A model generated the notes under the pieces. The model saw only the letters and a list, made by a program, of their open reading frames with translations, was not told the DNA's origin and did not search any database. A stretch of 64,000 nucleotides of DNA from Gammaproteobacteria bacterium Gsub (GTDB taxonomy: Bacteria > Pseudomonadota > Gammaproteobacteria > PS1 > Pseudothioglobaceae): positions 103,602 through 167,601 of the forward strand of contig JYIN01000005.1 in the NCBI GenBank assembly GCA_002007405.1, in the 5' to 3' direction. This document shows positions 36,036 to 45,182 of the stretch, one piece after another. Position 1 is the first letter of the stretch, and each line of letters begins with the position of its first letter. Made by a program: the position numbers and the translations under genes.

Positions 36036-36161
36036 ATTCAAATTCTCAATGTAGCCTCCATCCTTGAAAAAACTGGCAAATTATTTGAAGAGGTTGAGCC
36101 AATGATTCAACACCGCAACTTAGATTTTTATTGTGATAAAGTTAGGGCATGGTTGTTCTAA
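36036..36161 (+). pseudogene. Unidentified gene fragment
   Basis: The frame without a start codon reads ILNVASILEKTGKLFEEVEP and continues to ...DKVRAWLF before TAA at 36159. Its amino-acid composition looks protein-like, unlike the flanking DNA. I do not recognise the family. The lack of a start and the neighbouring repeats suggest the tail of a lost gene. Confidence 0.35.
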
Positions 36162-36344
36162 CTCTATTTTATGGGTTGTAGGGTTTTTAATTATTGAATT
36201 TTTAGTTTTAAGTTGGGTATTAATATTGACTAATGGTTAATCAAATACACCACGCTTGGTTATATATATTTTAAAGTTAGAGGCTGTGTTGTATGGTCTG
36301 GCACATTATCTAATACCAAATTACAAAAGGTAGAGACATTTCAG

Positions 36345-36390
36345 ACTGTTTATTAAAGATGGTATTTTTAGTGGTATTTTGCAAAGGTCT
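36345..36390 (+). repeat. Dispersed repeat, copy 5 (degenerate)
   Basis: AAAGATGGTATTTTTAGTGG and then TTTTGCAAAGGTCT match the right half of the repeat at 14172-14263 (AAAGATGGGGTTTTGATG...CAAAGGTCT), with deletions. Confidence 0.5.
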
Positions 36391-36451
36391 ATTGAGTATA
36401 ATTCTACAACATTGGAATTAAAAAATACACTTGCGAATGATCCTTATGTTG

Positions 36452-36489
36452 TAAGCCTTGCTTACTACTTTAAGCCTTGCTTACTACTT
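36452..36489 (+). repeat. Perfect 19-bp tandem duplication
   Basis: TAAGCCTTGCTTACTACTT occurs twice head to tail at 36452-36470 and 36471-36489, seven bases before the ygfZ ATG. Confidence 0.9.
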
Positions 36490-36496
36490 TTTTGAT

Positions 36497-37189
36497 ATGA
36501 AAAATAGAACGACTTTAAAAATTAATGGCACCGATGCGCAAGGTTTTTTACAAGGGCAGTTGAGTAACGATATTGACAAAATAAAACAAGGTGAATGGCA
36601 GTTGAATGCTTATTGCCAGCATCAGGGTAAAATTATTGCACTTTTTTGGGTAACCAAGGACGGGGCAGATTTTTATCTTAACTTTCCCAGCTGTTTAAAA
36701 GAAAAAGTATTGCAACGCTTAAATATGTTTGTATTGATGGCTGATGTTGATATATCAAAGGCAAAGCTTGGAGACAAGGCCTGTGTGCTCCTAACCCACA
36801 AACGAGATTTCCAGCAGGAGTATGCTGAGGTGTATTTGCAAACCAGTGAAAAATTTTTACCACAGGATTTGAACTTAGATATTGACGAAGTGGGGGTGAA
36901 TTTTTCCAAAGGCTGTTATCCTGGGCAAGAAGTGGTGGCTCGCCTGCATTATTTAGGAAAACCAAAGCGTCGCATGCGTTTATTTAAATGCAAAAAGAGG
37001 GTTGAAGTGGGGGACGAATTAGTGGTTAGCGTCTCAAAATCGATGAAAGCTTCAGGTCAAGTGGTGCGTTGTGTAAAATCAGCGGACAAATCATTATGTT
37101 TAGCAACAATCGAAGTAGCACATGAAAACGCTAAAATTACACTCAAAGATGTCAATGGTGTGCAATTAACCAGAGTAAGAAATGCCTAA
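36497..37189 (+). CDS. ygfZ: Folate-binding YgfZ family protein
   Basis: YgfZ uses tetrahydrofolate to support repair or assembly of certain Fe-S proteins. The signature KGCYPGQEVVAR is at about residues 139-150 and the aminomethyltransferase-like fold begins with INGTDAQGFLQGQLSNDI. At 230 residues it is shorter than E. coli YgfZ (326). ATG at 36497 is chosen over a TTG at 36458, because the TTG lies inside the 19-bp tandem duplication. The stop overlaps nhaD by 8 bases. Confidence 0.92.
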   Translation: MKNRTTLKINGTDAQGFLQGQLSNDIDKIKQGEWQLNAYCQHQGKIIALFWVTKDGADFYLNFPSCLKEKVLQRLNMFVLMADVDISKAKLGDKACVLLTHKRDFQQEYAEVYLQTSEKFLPQDLNLDIDEVGVNFSKGCYPGQEVVARLHYLGKPKRRMRLFKCKKRVEVGDELVVSVSKSMKASGQVVRCVKSADKSLCLATIEVAHENAKITLKDVNGVQLTRVRNA

Positions 37190-38564
37190 ATTATTGTCTT
37201 TTTTAATATTATTGTTTCCTGTAAGCGCATTTGCAGATCATGCCGATTTACAAATATTAGATTTAACCAATCATTGGATTGGGTATTTATCACTAGCATT
37301 ATTTTCAGCGGCTTATATTTTTGTAATGGTGGAAGAAGCCACTCAACTTAGAAAATCCAAACCTGTAATTTTGGCATCGGGCTTGATTTGGGGCTTGATT
37401 GGTTGGGTATATGCACAGCAAGGCTTACCACATGTGGCAGAGGCGGCAATCCTTCATAATTTATTAGAATATTCTGAGTTGTTTTTATTTTTATTGGTGG
37501 CAATGACTTATATTGAAGCCTTGCGTGAGCGCTTGGTGTTTGAGGTTTTGAGAGTATGGCTGGTCAATAAAAATTTTAGTTTTAGGCAGTTGTTTTGGAT
37601 GACGGGATTCTTGGCATTTGTTCTCTCACCTTTGGCAGATAATTTAACCACCGCGCTTGTCATGGGGGCAGTCGTATTGGCGGTGGGTGGCACTAATATA
37701 AGGTTTATCTCCGTTGGTTTTGTTAATATTGTAGTGGCAGCAAATGCAGGGGGTGCATTTAGCCCGTTTGGCGATATTACTACTCTGATGGTTTGGCAGA
37801 AAGGGGTGGTAGAATTTTCCCAATTTTTTAGTTTATTTTGGCCCTCATTGATTAATTTTTTAGTGCCAGCAGCGATTATGCACTTTGCCGTTAAAAATGA
37901 GACAAATAAGGCGCATGAAGATGAGATTAAAATTAAAGATGGTGGTTTATTAATTGCTGTGTTGTTTTTATTAACCATCATAACGGCTGTTAGTTTCCAT
38001 AATTTTTTGCATCTGCCACCTGCTATGGGGATGATGACAGGCATGAGTTATTTGATGATTGCTGGTTTTTTCATTCGCAAGCGTTCAATAGTTAATGCCT
38101 CTGAAGATAGGCATTTTGATGTATTTAGACAAGTATCTAAGGCAGAATGGGATACATTGCTATTTTTCTTTGGCGTGATTTTAAGCGTGGGCGGCTTAGG
38201 TGTCATGGGTTATTTGGCACTTACTTCGCAGGCTATGTATGTCTCACTGGGTGCGACTTATGCCAATATTTTAGTTGGTGTGTTGTCGGCGATTGTTGAT
38301 AATATTCCAGTTATGTTTGCGGTGCTGAGTATGAATCCTGATATGAGTTTGGGGCAGTGGTTGTTGGTAACACTCACCTCTGGTGTGGGCGGGAGCCTGC
38401 TTTCTGTAGGCTCAGCCGCTGGGGTGGCATTGATGGGACAATCCAAGGGTTTATATACATTTACCTCTCATATTAAATGGATGCCAGTGATTGCGTTGGG
38501 ATATGTTGCTAGTATTTTGTTACATTTATGGATAAATGCAGCCTTATTTGATGTCCCAATCTAG
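37182..38564 (+). CDS. nhaD: Sodium/proton antiporter NhaD
   Basis: NhaD exports Na+ or Li+ in exchange for protons. The 460-residue protein has an N-terminal signal-like helix (cleavage near AFADHAD) and about 11 further membrane helices. Family segments include HNLLEYSELFLFLLVAMTYI, LSPLADNLTTALVMGAVVLA, NAGGAFSPFGDITTLMVW and the C-terminal IVDNIPVMFAV. Conserved acidic residues lie within the helices. It overlaps both ygfZ and coaX. Confidence 0.95.
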   Translation: MPKLLSFLILLFPVSAFADHADLQILDLTNHWIGYLSLALFSAAYIFVMVEEATQLRKSKPVILASGLIWGLIGWVYAQQGLPHVAEAAILHNLLEYSELFLFLLVAMTYIEALRERLVFEVLRVWLVNKNFSFRQLFWMTGFLAFVLSPLADNLTTALVMGAVVLAVGGTNIRFISVGFVNIVVAANAGGAFSPFGDITTLMVWQKGVVEFSQFFSLFWPSLINFLVPAAIMHFAVKNETNKAHEDEIKIKDGGLLIAVLFLLTIITAVSFHNFLHLPPAMGMMTGMSYLMIAGFFIRKRSIVNASEDRHFDVFRQVSKAEWDTLLFFFGVILSVGGLGVMGYLALTSQAMYVSLGATYANILVGVLSAIVDNIPVMFAVLSMNPDMSLGQWLLVTLTSGVGGSLLSVGSAAGVALMGQSKGLYTFTSHIKWMPVIALGYVASILLHLWINAALFDVPI

Positions 38565-39156
38565 GCAAACTTTGTTGGTTGATATTGGCAATAGCATGCT
38601 TTGCTGGTCTTTGGGCGGTAAATATGATTGCGTACCAGTAGAAAGCTTTGCAGCGGATTTAATGCCAGTGTATGAGCGGGCTTTGGTTAGCTGTGTAGCA
38701 CATTCTCGGCTGTTGCCACTGTTTAATAATGCGATAATTATCAAGCCCAAACCTTATAAAAATATAAAATTCCACTATGATTTAGCAGAATTGGGTAGCG
38801 ATAGATTTTTGGCAATCGTTGCAGGCTTTGAAAAATATCCAACCCAGGATTTAATGATTATTGATATCGGCACTTTTGTTACTATTGATTGCATTAAAAA
38901 CCAACAACATATTAGCCTTGGTATTGCTCCGGGGTTAAAAAAACTGAAAAACATTTGCAATTTTTTGGGTATCGATAGTCGTAATGCTTGGAAAATTGGC
39001 ACAGAAGAGATGTTTCAATCTTATATTAAAAATAAAGTGCAATCTTTTAAAGGTAAAATTCTCATTACTGGTGGCGGGCAAGATGGAGTCAAAATTAACC
39101 ATGCTGAATACCAGCAAAATTTAGTGATACAAGGCTTAGAATTTTTCCATGAATGA
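38536..39156 (+). CDS. coaX: Type III pantothenate kinase CoaX
   Basis: CoaX phosphorylates pantothenate, the first step to CoA. The acetate/sugar-kinase fold is visible: LLVDIGNSMLCWS (phosphate loop, near residues 13-25), ELGSDRFLAIVAG, the catalytic DIGTFVTID and the late ITGGGQDG. The 206 residues are short against about 250 for the family. Start could be ATG 38536 or ATG 38551; both lie inside the nhaD end. trpS overlaps its stop by 8 bases. Confidence 0.9.
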   Translation: MQPYLMSQSRQTLLVDIGNSMLCWSLGGKYDCVPVESFAADLMPVYERALVSCVAHSRLLPLFNNAIIIKPKPYKNIKFHYDLAELGSDRFLAIVAGFEKYPTQDLMIIDIGTFVTIDCIKNQQHISLGIAPGLKKLKNICNFLGIDSRNAWKIGTEEMFQSYIKNKVQSFKGKILITGGGQDGVKINHAEYQQNLVIQGLEFFHE

Positions 39157-40348
39157 AAGTAGAGTTTTATCAGGTATGCGCCCCACGGGACGCCTGCATT
39201 TGGGGCATTATCATGGCGTTTTGCAAAACTGGTTAGCCCTGCAAAATGAATACGATTCTTATTTTTTTGTGGCAGATTACCACGCACTTACGACTCATTA
39301 TGCAGACAAAATTGACCTTGAATCCAATGTTATGGAAATGGTGGTGGATTGGCTTGCGGCTGGTATTAACCCAAAAACCACGACAATTTTTGTCCAATCC
39401 AAAGTCCCAGAGCATGCCGAGCTGCACTTGTTATTGTCAATGTCGACTCCACTGAGATGGTTAGAACGCATACCTTCTTACAAAGACCAGCAGTTTAAAC
39501 TTAAAACCAAAGATTTATCTACTTATGGTTTTTTAGGTTATCCGCTGTTGCAAAGTGCTGATATTTTGATATATAAAGCTCATTTAGTTCCAATTGGTGA
39601 AGATCAGATGCCACATGTAGAACTTACCCGAGAGGTGGCAAGGCGTTTTAATTATATTTATGGACGGGAGGCTGGTTTTGAGGAAAAAGCCGAGGTTGCG
39701 ATTAGCAAAATGGGTAAAAAACAAGCTAAATCTTACCGTAGCTTACGCAAAACTTACCAAGAAATGGGCAACGGTGAGGCGCTGATTAAAGCCAAAGCCC
39801 TGTTGCAACAACAACAAAACTTAACCTTGAGTGACCAAGAAAGGCTCTCAGGCTATATTGAAGGTGGCGGTAAAATTATTTTGCCAGAGCCAGAGGCATT
39901 ATTAACCAAAGCAGCAAAAATGCCAGGGTTGGATGGGCAGAAGATGAGCAAATCTTACAAAAATACCATCTCTTTGCGTGATACAGAGCCTGAAATTGAG
40001 AATAAAATTAAGCGTATGCCAACTGACCCTGCCAGAGTAAAAATAACCGATCCGGGCAACCCTGAAAAATGCCCCGTATGGCAGTTGCATCAGGTGTATT
40101 CGGACAAAATGACTTGCGATTGGGTAGTGGCAGGTTGTAGCAGCGCAAAAATCGGCTGTGTGGAGTGCAAACAGCCAGTGATTAAAGCGATAAAGAGCGA
40201 GTTAGCACCCATGCAAGAATGTGTTGCAAAATATCAATCTGACCCCGAATTGGTTAAACAGATTATTTTTGAAGGCAGTAAAAAAGCCCGCAATGTTGCC
40301 AAAGAGACAATGGCCGAGGTGCGTGAGGCAATGAAGATTGGGTATTAA
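39149..40348 (+). CDS. trpS: Tryptophanyl-tRNA synthetase
   Basis: TrpS charges tRNA-Trp. This is a class I enzyme with the HIGH-type motif in RLHLGHYHGV (near residues 16-25) and KMSKS in DGQKMSKSYKN (near 271). The 399-residue length matches the longer TrpS form of beta/gammaproteobacteria, and the MRPTGRLHLGH start is typical. It overlaps coaX and is followed by a repeat-bearing gap of 125 bases. Confidence 0.97.
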   Translation: MNESRVLSGMRPTGRLHLGHYHGVLQNWLALQNEYDSYFFVADYHALTTHYADKIDLESNVMEMVVDWLAAGINPKTTTIFVQSKVPEHAELHLLLSMSTPLRWLERIPSYKDQQFKLKTKDLSTYGFLGYPLLQSADILIYKAHLVPIGEDQMPHVELTREVARRFNYIYGREAGFEEKAEVAISKMGKKQAKSYRSLRKTYQEMGNGEALIKAKALLQQQQNLTLSDQERLSGYIEGGGKIILPEPEALLTKAAKMPGLDGQKMSKSYKNTISLRDTEPEIENKIKRMPTDPARVKITDPGNPEKCPVWQLHQVYSDKMTCDWVVAGCSSAKIGCVECKQPVIKAIKSELAPMQECVAKYQSDPELVKQIIFEGSKKARNVAKETMAEVREAMKIGY

Positions 40349-40365
40349 TTTGTTGGTTTATTGTG

Positions 40366-40430
40366 AGGTCTTTAACATAGAGACCTTTGCAACTATAAAG
40401 GCATCGAATAATTATACAAAGACTTTATAA
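40366..40430. repeat. Inverted pair of dispersed-repeat ends between trpS and rluB
   Basis: AGGTCT (40366-40371) and AGACCT (40381-40386) form a perfect 6-bp hairpin. The inverted end AGACCTTTGCAACTATAA (40381-40398) faces ATTATACAAAGACTTT (40411-40426), giving an imperfect larger dyad. Both carry the terminal motif of the dispersed repeat family. It may act as a terminator for trpS. Confidence 0.5.
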
Positions 40431-40473
40431 TCAAAATATAGGTGATTTTCATTAGAAATTTACTCAAATTTAA

Positions 40474-41199
40474 ATGTATAAATTACAAAAACTCATCGCC
40501 AATGCTGGCTATGGTTCGCGCCGCTGGGCTGAGAAACTGATTGGGCAGGGGCGTGTTGAGGTAAATAATAAAACTGCACAAATTGGCGATAAATGCACAA
40601 TATATGATTCGGTCAAAATTGATGGACGGAAAATTGACCTAAAGCGTTATAACGAGGCAAAAACCAAGGTTCTAATTTTGAATAAGCAAGCAGGGGTGAT
40701 TTGTGCTAACAAAGACACAAAAGGACGCAAAAGCGTCTATGATTTGTTGCCCAAAGAGAATCGCTGGGTTATGGTAGGGCGCCTAGATCTTAACACTTCG
40801 GGTTTATTATTATTCACTAATAATGGTGATTTGGCCAACAAACTCATGCATCCGAGTACAGAAATTGATCGTGAATATGCAGTTAGAGTGCTGGGTAGGG
40901 TAGAAAAAAAAGACATTGTAAAACTCACTCAAGGTATTGAGCTTGATGATGGTTTTGCTAAATTTTCGCGGCTGAGTATTGGCGGTGGCAGTGGTGCAAA
41001 TTGCTGGTATAAGGTGGTGCTTAAAGAAGGTAGAAAGCGTGAAGTAAGGCGTTTGTGGGAGGCATTAGGGTTTCGGGTTTCACGCCTTATTCGCGTGCGT
41101 TTTGGTGAGGTTCGCCTACCCAAAAATCTCAAAACCAATCAAATGGACTATCTCAAACCCGATCAGGTTAAATTATTACTTAAATCTGCAGGTCTTTAA
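40474..41199 (+). CDS. rluB: 23S rRNA pseudouridine(2605) synthase RluB
   Basis: RluB makes a pseudouridine in 23S rRNA helix 93. The 241-residue protein has an N-terminal S4 RNA-binding domain (LQKLIANAGYGSRRWAEKLI) and the RsuA/RluB catalytic domain with VGRLDLNTSGLLLFTNNGDLAN (catalytic Asp near 105) and REVRRLWEALGFRVSRLIRV. RluB rather than RluE/F is inferred from the S4 domain and the segment order. Confidence 0.92.
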   Translation: MYKLQKLIANAGYGSRRWAEKLIGQGRVEVNNKTAQIGDKCTIYDSVKIDGRKIDLKRYNEAKTKVLILNKQAGVICANKDTKGRKSVYDLLPKENRWVMVGRLDLNTSGLLLFTNNGDLANKLMHPSTEIDREYAVRVLGRVEKKDIVKLTQGIELDDGFAKFSRLSIGGGSGANCWYKVVLKEGRKREVRRLWEALGFRVSRLIRVRFGEVRLPKNLKTNQMDYLKPDQVKLLLKSAGL

Positions 41200-41262
41200 T
41201 CGCTGTATTCATGGTTTTTGCTCAAGTATAATTGTGCTTTTTTTAATATGTAAGAATCTTTC

Positions 41263-44088
41263 GTGGCTGATTATAAATCCACCCTAAATTTACCTGCAAC
41301 CACTTTTTTGATGAAAGCCAACCTTGCCAGTCGCGTTAAGTTTTTTTTAAAAAAATGGCAAGATGATGATTTATATCATCAAATTCGCATGCAAAATCAA
41401 GGTAAGCCAAAGTTTATTTTGCACGATGGTCCACCGTATGCCAATGGCGATATTCATATTGGCCATGCGGTTAATAAGGTGCTTAAAGATATTATCATCA
41501 AATCAAAATCGTTATCGGGTTTTGATGCACCCTATCTGCCCGGCTGGGATTGTCACGGCTTGCCAATTGAGTTGAATGTTGAGAAGAAAAAAGGCAAGGT
41601 CGGACAGAAAATTGATGCCAAAGAGTTTCGTGCCGAATGCCGAAAATATGCCGATTCTCAAATTTTCAAACAAAGGCAAGATTTTAAGCGACTGGGTATT
41701 CTGGGTGATTGGGACAAGCCTTATTTAACTAAAGATTTTAAATACGAGGCTGATATTGTTCGTGCCTTGGCTGAGATTGTTAAAAACGGTCATGTATCCA
41801 AAGGGCATAAACCCGTGCATTGGTGTTGTGATTGTGCCTCAGCTTTAGCCGAGGCTGAAGTAGAATATAAAGACAAACAATCGCCAGCGGTTTATGTGAA
41901 GTTTGAACTAACCGAAGCAACTAAATCTGAATTTATTAAAGATATTCTCAAAGACAAGGGGGATTTGGCATCTTTATTTGACCGCAAAAAGCCTATTTTT
42001 ATTGTAGTTTGGACAACCACACCCTGGACATTGCCTGCGAATGAGGCGGTTGCATTAAATTCTAAATTGAAATATTTTTTGGTTTCTACAGATACTGAGC
42101 ATCATATTTACGCTAAAGATTGCTATGACAAAATAGCATCGAATCTTAACTATGACGGAGTTTTAGTACCAGATATAAACATATTAGAAAGGAAGTTGGT
42201 TAAACACCCATTTTATGATAAACAAGTGCCGATTATTTTTGGCGACCATGTGAGTGGCGATACTGGCACTGGTTGCGTGCATATTGCACCTTCACATGGT
42301 GAGGAGGATTTTGCGCTTGGGTTAAAATATCAATTACCAGTTAAAAATTTAGTCAATAATTATGGGGTATTTTTTGATGATGTGCCGTTGGTGGGTGGGC
42401 AATTTGTGTTTAAAGCAAATCCGATAGTGATAGAAGCTTTAAAACAAAAAAACACTTTGTTGTTACACCAAGATGTTAGTCATAGTTATCCGTATTGCTG
42501 GCGGCATAAAACCCCAGTGATTTTTCGGGCAACACCTCAGTGGTTTATCTCTATGCAGCAAAACGGTTTGCGTGATGCGGTGAATAGCGAAATTCCAAAG
42601 GTGGAATGGATTCCTGATTGGGGCAAAAAACGCATTGAATTGATGGTTGCCAATCGCCCAGATTGGTGTATATCAAGACAGCGTTTTTGGGGGGTGCCGG
42701 TTACTTTGTTTGTACATAAGCAAACAGGTGAATTACATCCAAATACCCAAAAATTATTCACTGTCATTGCCAGCAAGATTGAAAAAAGCGGTATTGAAGC
42801 GTGGTTTGAATCCGATATTGCGGATTTCTTAGGCGACGATGCAAAAGATTACAACAAAACCACCGATACCTTAGATGTTTGGTTTGACTCAGGCGTCAGT
42901 CATTATGCGGTATTAAAAAATAGAGCGGAACTCTCTACTGTAGCTGATTTATATTTAGAGGGCTCAGACCAGCATCGTGGTTGGTTTCAATCCTCAATCA
43001 TTTCAGCAGTAGCAATTAACGGCAAAGCTCCTTATAAACAAGTTTTGACACATGGTTTTACGGTAGATAAAGACGGTAAGAAAATGAGCAAATCGCTCGG
43101 CAATGTAGTGAGCCCACAAAAAGTAGTTAATCATCTCGGTGCGGATATTTTGCGTCTATGGATTGCCTCAACTGACTACACTGGAGAGATGAGTGTTAGC
43201 GATGAAATTTTAAGGCACTCGGCAGATAGTTATCGTCGCATTCGTAACACCCTGCGTTTTATGTTGGCTAACATGAATGGCTTTGAGGTGGATAAACATT
43301 TGGTTGGGTTTAAGCAAATGTTGGTTTTAGACCAATGGATTGTTAATGTAGGCGCTAACTTGCAAGAGGAAATAAAAATAGCCTATAAAGATTACAATTT
43401 TCATCGGGTTGTTAGCTTAATTATGAATTTTTGTAGCAATTATTTAGGTAGTTTTTACTTAGATATTATCAAAGACCGTCAATACACCATGCAGAAAAAT
43501 TCATTAGGTAGGCGCTCGGCTCAAAGCGCTCTTTATTATATCACTCAGGCAATGGTGCGCTGGATTGCCCCAATTTTGTCTTTTACTGCTGAGGAAGTAT
43601 GGCAACATCTACCTGGGGCAAGTGATGAGAGTATTTTTTTACAAAATTGGTATGGGGAGATAGGTCTTTTTACAGGTCGTATGAAACACCAATCTGGGAT
43701 TGAGGCGACTTATTATTTAATAAATGATGTCCGTCAACAAATTGAGAAATTACGCAATGATAAAATTATCGGCTCTTCTTTAGAATCTGAGGTGGATATT
43801 TATTGTGATGATGCTATTTTTACCGCACTTCATAAGCTCGGTAATGATCTGCGTTTTGTTTTTATTACTTCCTACGCTCGGGTTCAGCCTTTAGATAACA
43901 AGGATAGTGATTGTATTTCTACAAGTAAAGATGGGGTATTTATTAAAGTAGAAAAAAGCAAACATAAAAAATGTGTGCGTTGCTGGCATCACCGCGAAGA
44001 TGTTGGCGATGACAGCAATCATCCAAAGCTTTGTGCGCGTTGTGTTGAAAATGTGGCTGGTGATGGCGAGCAAAGGCTTTACGCATGA
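41263..44088 (+). CDS. ileS: Isoleucyl-tRNA synthetase
   Basis: IleS charges tRNA-Ile and edits valine. The 941 residues have HIGH in YANGDIHIGHA (near 61-71), the editing domain with WTTTPWTLPANEAVAL and GTGCVHIAPSHGEED, KMSKS in DGKKMSKSLGN (near 609), and a C-terminal zinc knuckle CVRCWHHRED...CARC. Translation starts at GTG 41263 (VADYKSTLNLP), the normal position for IleS. A TATAAT at 41227-41232 may be its -10. aroB overlaps the stop by 4 bases. Confidence 0.97.
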   Translation: MADYKSTLNLPATTFLMKANLASRVKFFLKKWQDDDLYHQIRMQNQGKPKFILHDGPPYANGDIHIGHAVNKVLKDIIIKSKSLSGFDAPYLPGWDCHGLPIELNVEKKKGKVGQKIDAKEFRAECRKYADSQIFKQRQDFKRLGILGDWDKPYLTKDFKYEADIVRALAEIVKNGHVSKGHKPVHWCCDCASALAEAEVEYKDKQSPAVYVKFELTEATKSEFIKDILKDKGDLASLFDRKKPIFIVVWTTTPWTLPANEAVALNSKLKYFLVSTDTEHHIYAKDCYDKIASNLNYDGVLVPDINILERKLVKHPFYDKQVPIIFGDHVSGDTGTGCVHIAPSHGEEDFALGLKYQLPVKNLVNNYGVFFDDVPLVGGQFVFKANPIVIEALKQKNTLLLHQDVSHSYPYCWRHKTPVIFRATPQWFISMQQNGLRDAVNSEIPKVEWIPDWGKKRIELMVANRPDWCISRQRFWGVPVTLFVHKQTGELHPNTQKLFTVIASKIEKSGIEAWFESDIADFLGDDAKDYNKTTDTLDVWFDSGVSHYAVLKNRAELSTVADLYLEGSDQHRGWFQSSIISAVAINGKAPYKQVLTHGFTVDKDGKKMSKSLGNVVSPQKVVNHLGADILRLWIASTDYTGEMSVSDEILRHSADSYRRIRNTLRFMLANMNGFEVDKHLVGFKQMLVLDQWIVNVGANLQEEIKIAYKDYNFHRVVSLIMNFCSNYLGSFYLDIIKDRQYTMQKNSLGRRSAQSALYYITQAMVRWIAPILSFTAEEVWQHLPGASDESIFLQNWYGEIGLFTGRMKHQSGIEATYYLINDVRQQIEKLRNDKIIGSSLESEVDIYCDDAIFTALHKLGNDLRFVFITSYARVQPLDNKDSDCISTSKDGVFIKVEKSKHKKCVRCWHHREDVGDDSNHPKLCARCVENVAGDGEQRLYA

Positions 44089-45182
44089 AAACACTCAATC
44101 TTAATCTCGGTGAAAAATCTTACCCAATTTATATTGGGCAAAATTTATTATCTTTGGGAGAATTATTAACCCAGCATATCCATGGCAGACAAGTGATGAT
44201 TGTAACCAATACCACCGTTGCCCCACTTTATTTGCAAAAAATAAAGACCTTACTCACAGACTTTGCGGTGGCACAGACCATTTTGCCTGATGGTGAAAAA
44301 TATAAAACACTAGCCAGTATGAATTTGATTTTTGATGCATTATTAACTGCAAAATTTGATAGAAGTTGCACCTTAATCGCTCTCGGTGGCGGTGTAGTAG
44401 GCGATATTACTGGGTTTGCTGCCAGCATCTATCAGCGTGGGGTGGATTTTATCCAAATCCCTACCACTTTGTTATCCCAAGTAGATTCCAGTGTTGGTGG
44501 CAAAACTGGGGTCAATCACCCTCTTGGTAAAAATATGATAGGTAGTTTTTATCAGCCTAAATGTGTGTTGATTGATGTTGATTTATTAGATACTTTAGAT
44601 TCTAAACAATATTGTGCGGGCATGGCTGAGGTGATTAAATATGGATTATTAGCCAATATTGAATTTTTGCATTTTTTACAAGACAATATCCACAGTTTGA
44701 TAAATAGGGACAAAACATTGCTGATTTCCAGCGTGTATCAATGTTGTCAAGACAAGGCCCATATCGTTGCTCAAGATGAATTGGAGACGGGCAAAAGAGC
44801 GCTGCTTAATTTGGGTCATACTTTTGCCCATGCAATTGAAAATACGCTGGGTTATGGGGTTTATTTGCATGGTGAAGCGGTCGCTGTTGGAATGTTAATG
44901 GCGGCTGAATTATCACAATTAGAGGGGTATTTAAGCCTTGATGAAGTTAATCAAATTCGGATTTTAATCAAAAAATCTAACTTGCCCATAACAATTAACA
45001 GTAAAATTAGAAAAAGTGCTTTTAAGCAAGCAATGAGCGTTGATAAAAAAGCCATTGGTGGCAATATTCGCTTGGTGTTGTTGCGTAAATTGGGGGCAGC
45101 TTTTGTTAGTAGCGACTATCAACCAAAACTTTTAGACCAGATTATTAACAAATTTTGTCAGGGGGAGGATTATGACAGATAA
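44085..45182 (+). CDS. aroB: 3-dehydroquinate synthase AroB
   Basis: AroB cyclises DAHP to 3-dehydroquinate in the shikimate pathway. The 365 residues contain the NAD site LPDGEKYKT, ALGGGVVGDITGFAAS and QIPTTLLSQVDSSVGGKTGVN, and metal ligands Glu in AGMAEVIKYG and histidines in GHTFAHAIE and HGEAVAVGM. It overlaps ileS upstream and the next membrane protein gene by 11 bases downstream. Confidence 0.97.
   Translation: MKTLNLNLGEKSYPIYIGQNLLSLGELLTQHIHGRQVMIVTNTTVAPLYLQKIKTLLTDFAVAQTILPDGEKYKTLASMNLIFDALLTAKFDRSCTLIALGGGVVGDITGFAASIYQRGVDFIQIPTTLLSQVDSSVGGKTGVNHPLGKNMIGSFYQPKCVLIDVDLLDTLDSKQYCAGMAEVIKYGLLANIEFLHFLQDNIHSLINRDKTLLISSVYQCCQDKAHIVAQDELETGKRALLNLGHTFAHAIENTLGYGVYLHGEAVAVGMLMAAELSQLEGYLSLDEVNQIRILIKKSNLPITINSKIRKSAFKQAMSVDKKAIGGNIRLVLLRKLGAAFVSSDYQPKLLDQIINKFCQGEDYDR

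Larger units (their letters stand above)
36012..36496. other. Repeat- and remnant-rich intergenic region before ygfZ
   Basis: This 485-base stretch holds an unidentified 41-codon open frame (36036-36161), a degenerate copy of the dispersed repeat (36345-36390) and a 19-bp tandem duplication (36452-36489). The rest is AT-rich, with no supported gene. Confidence 0.6.

Noticed and set aside
37508..38044. Long open frame (178 codons) antisense to nhaD
   Set aside because: It lies wholly inside a well-supported membrane protein gene; its composition is that of an antisense shadow.
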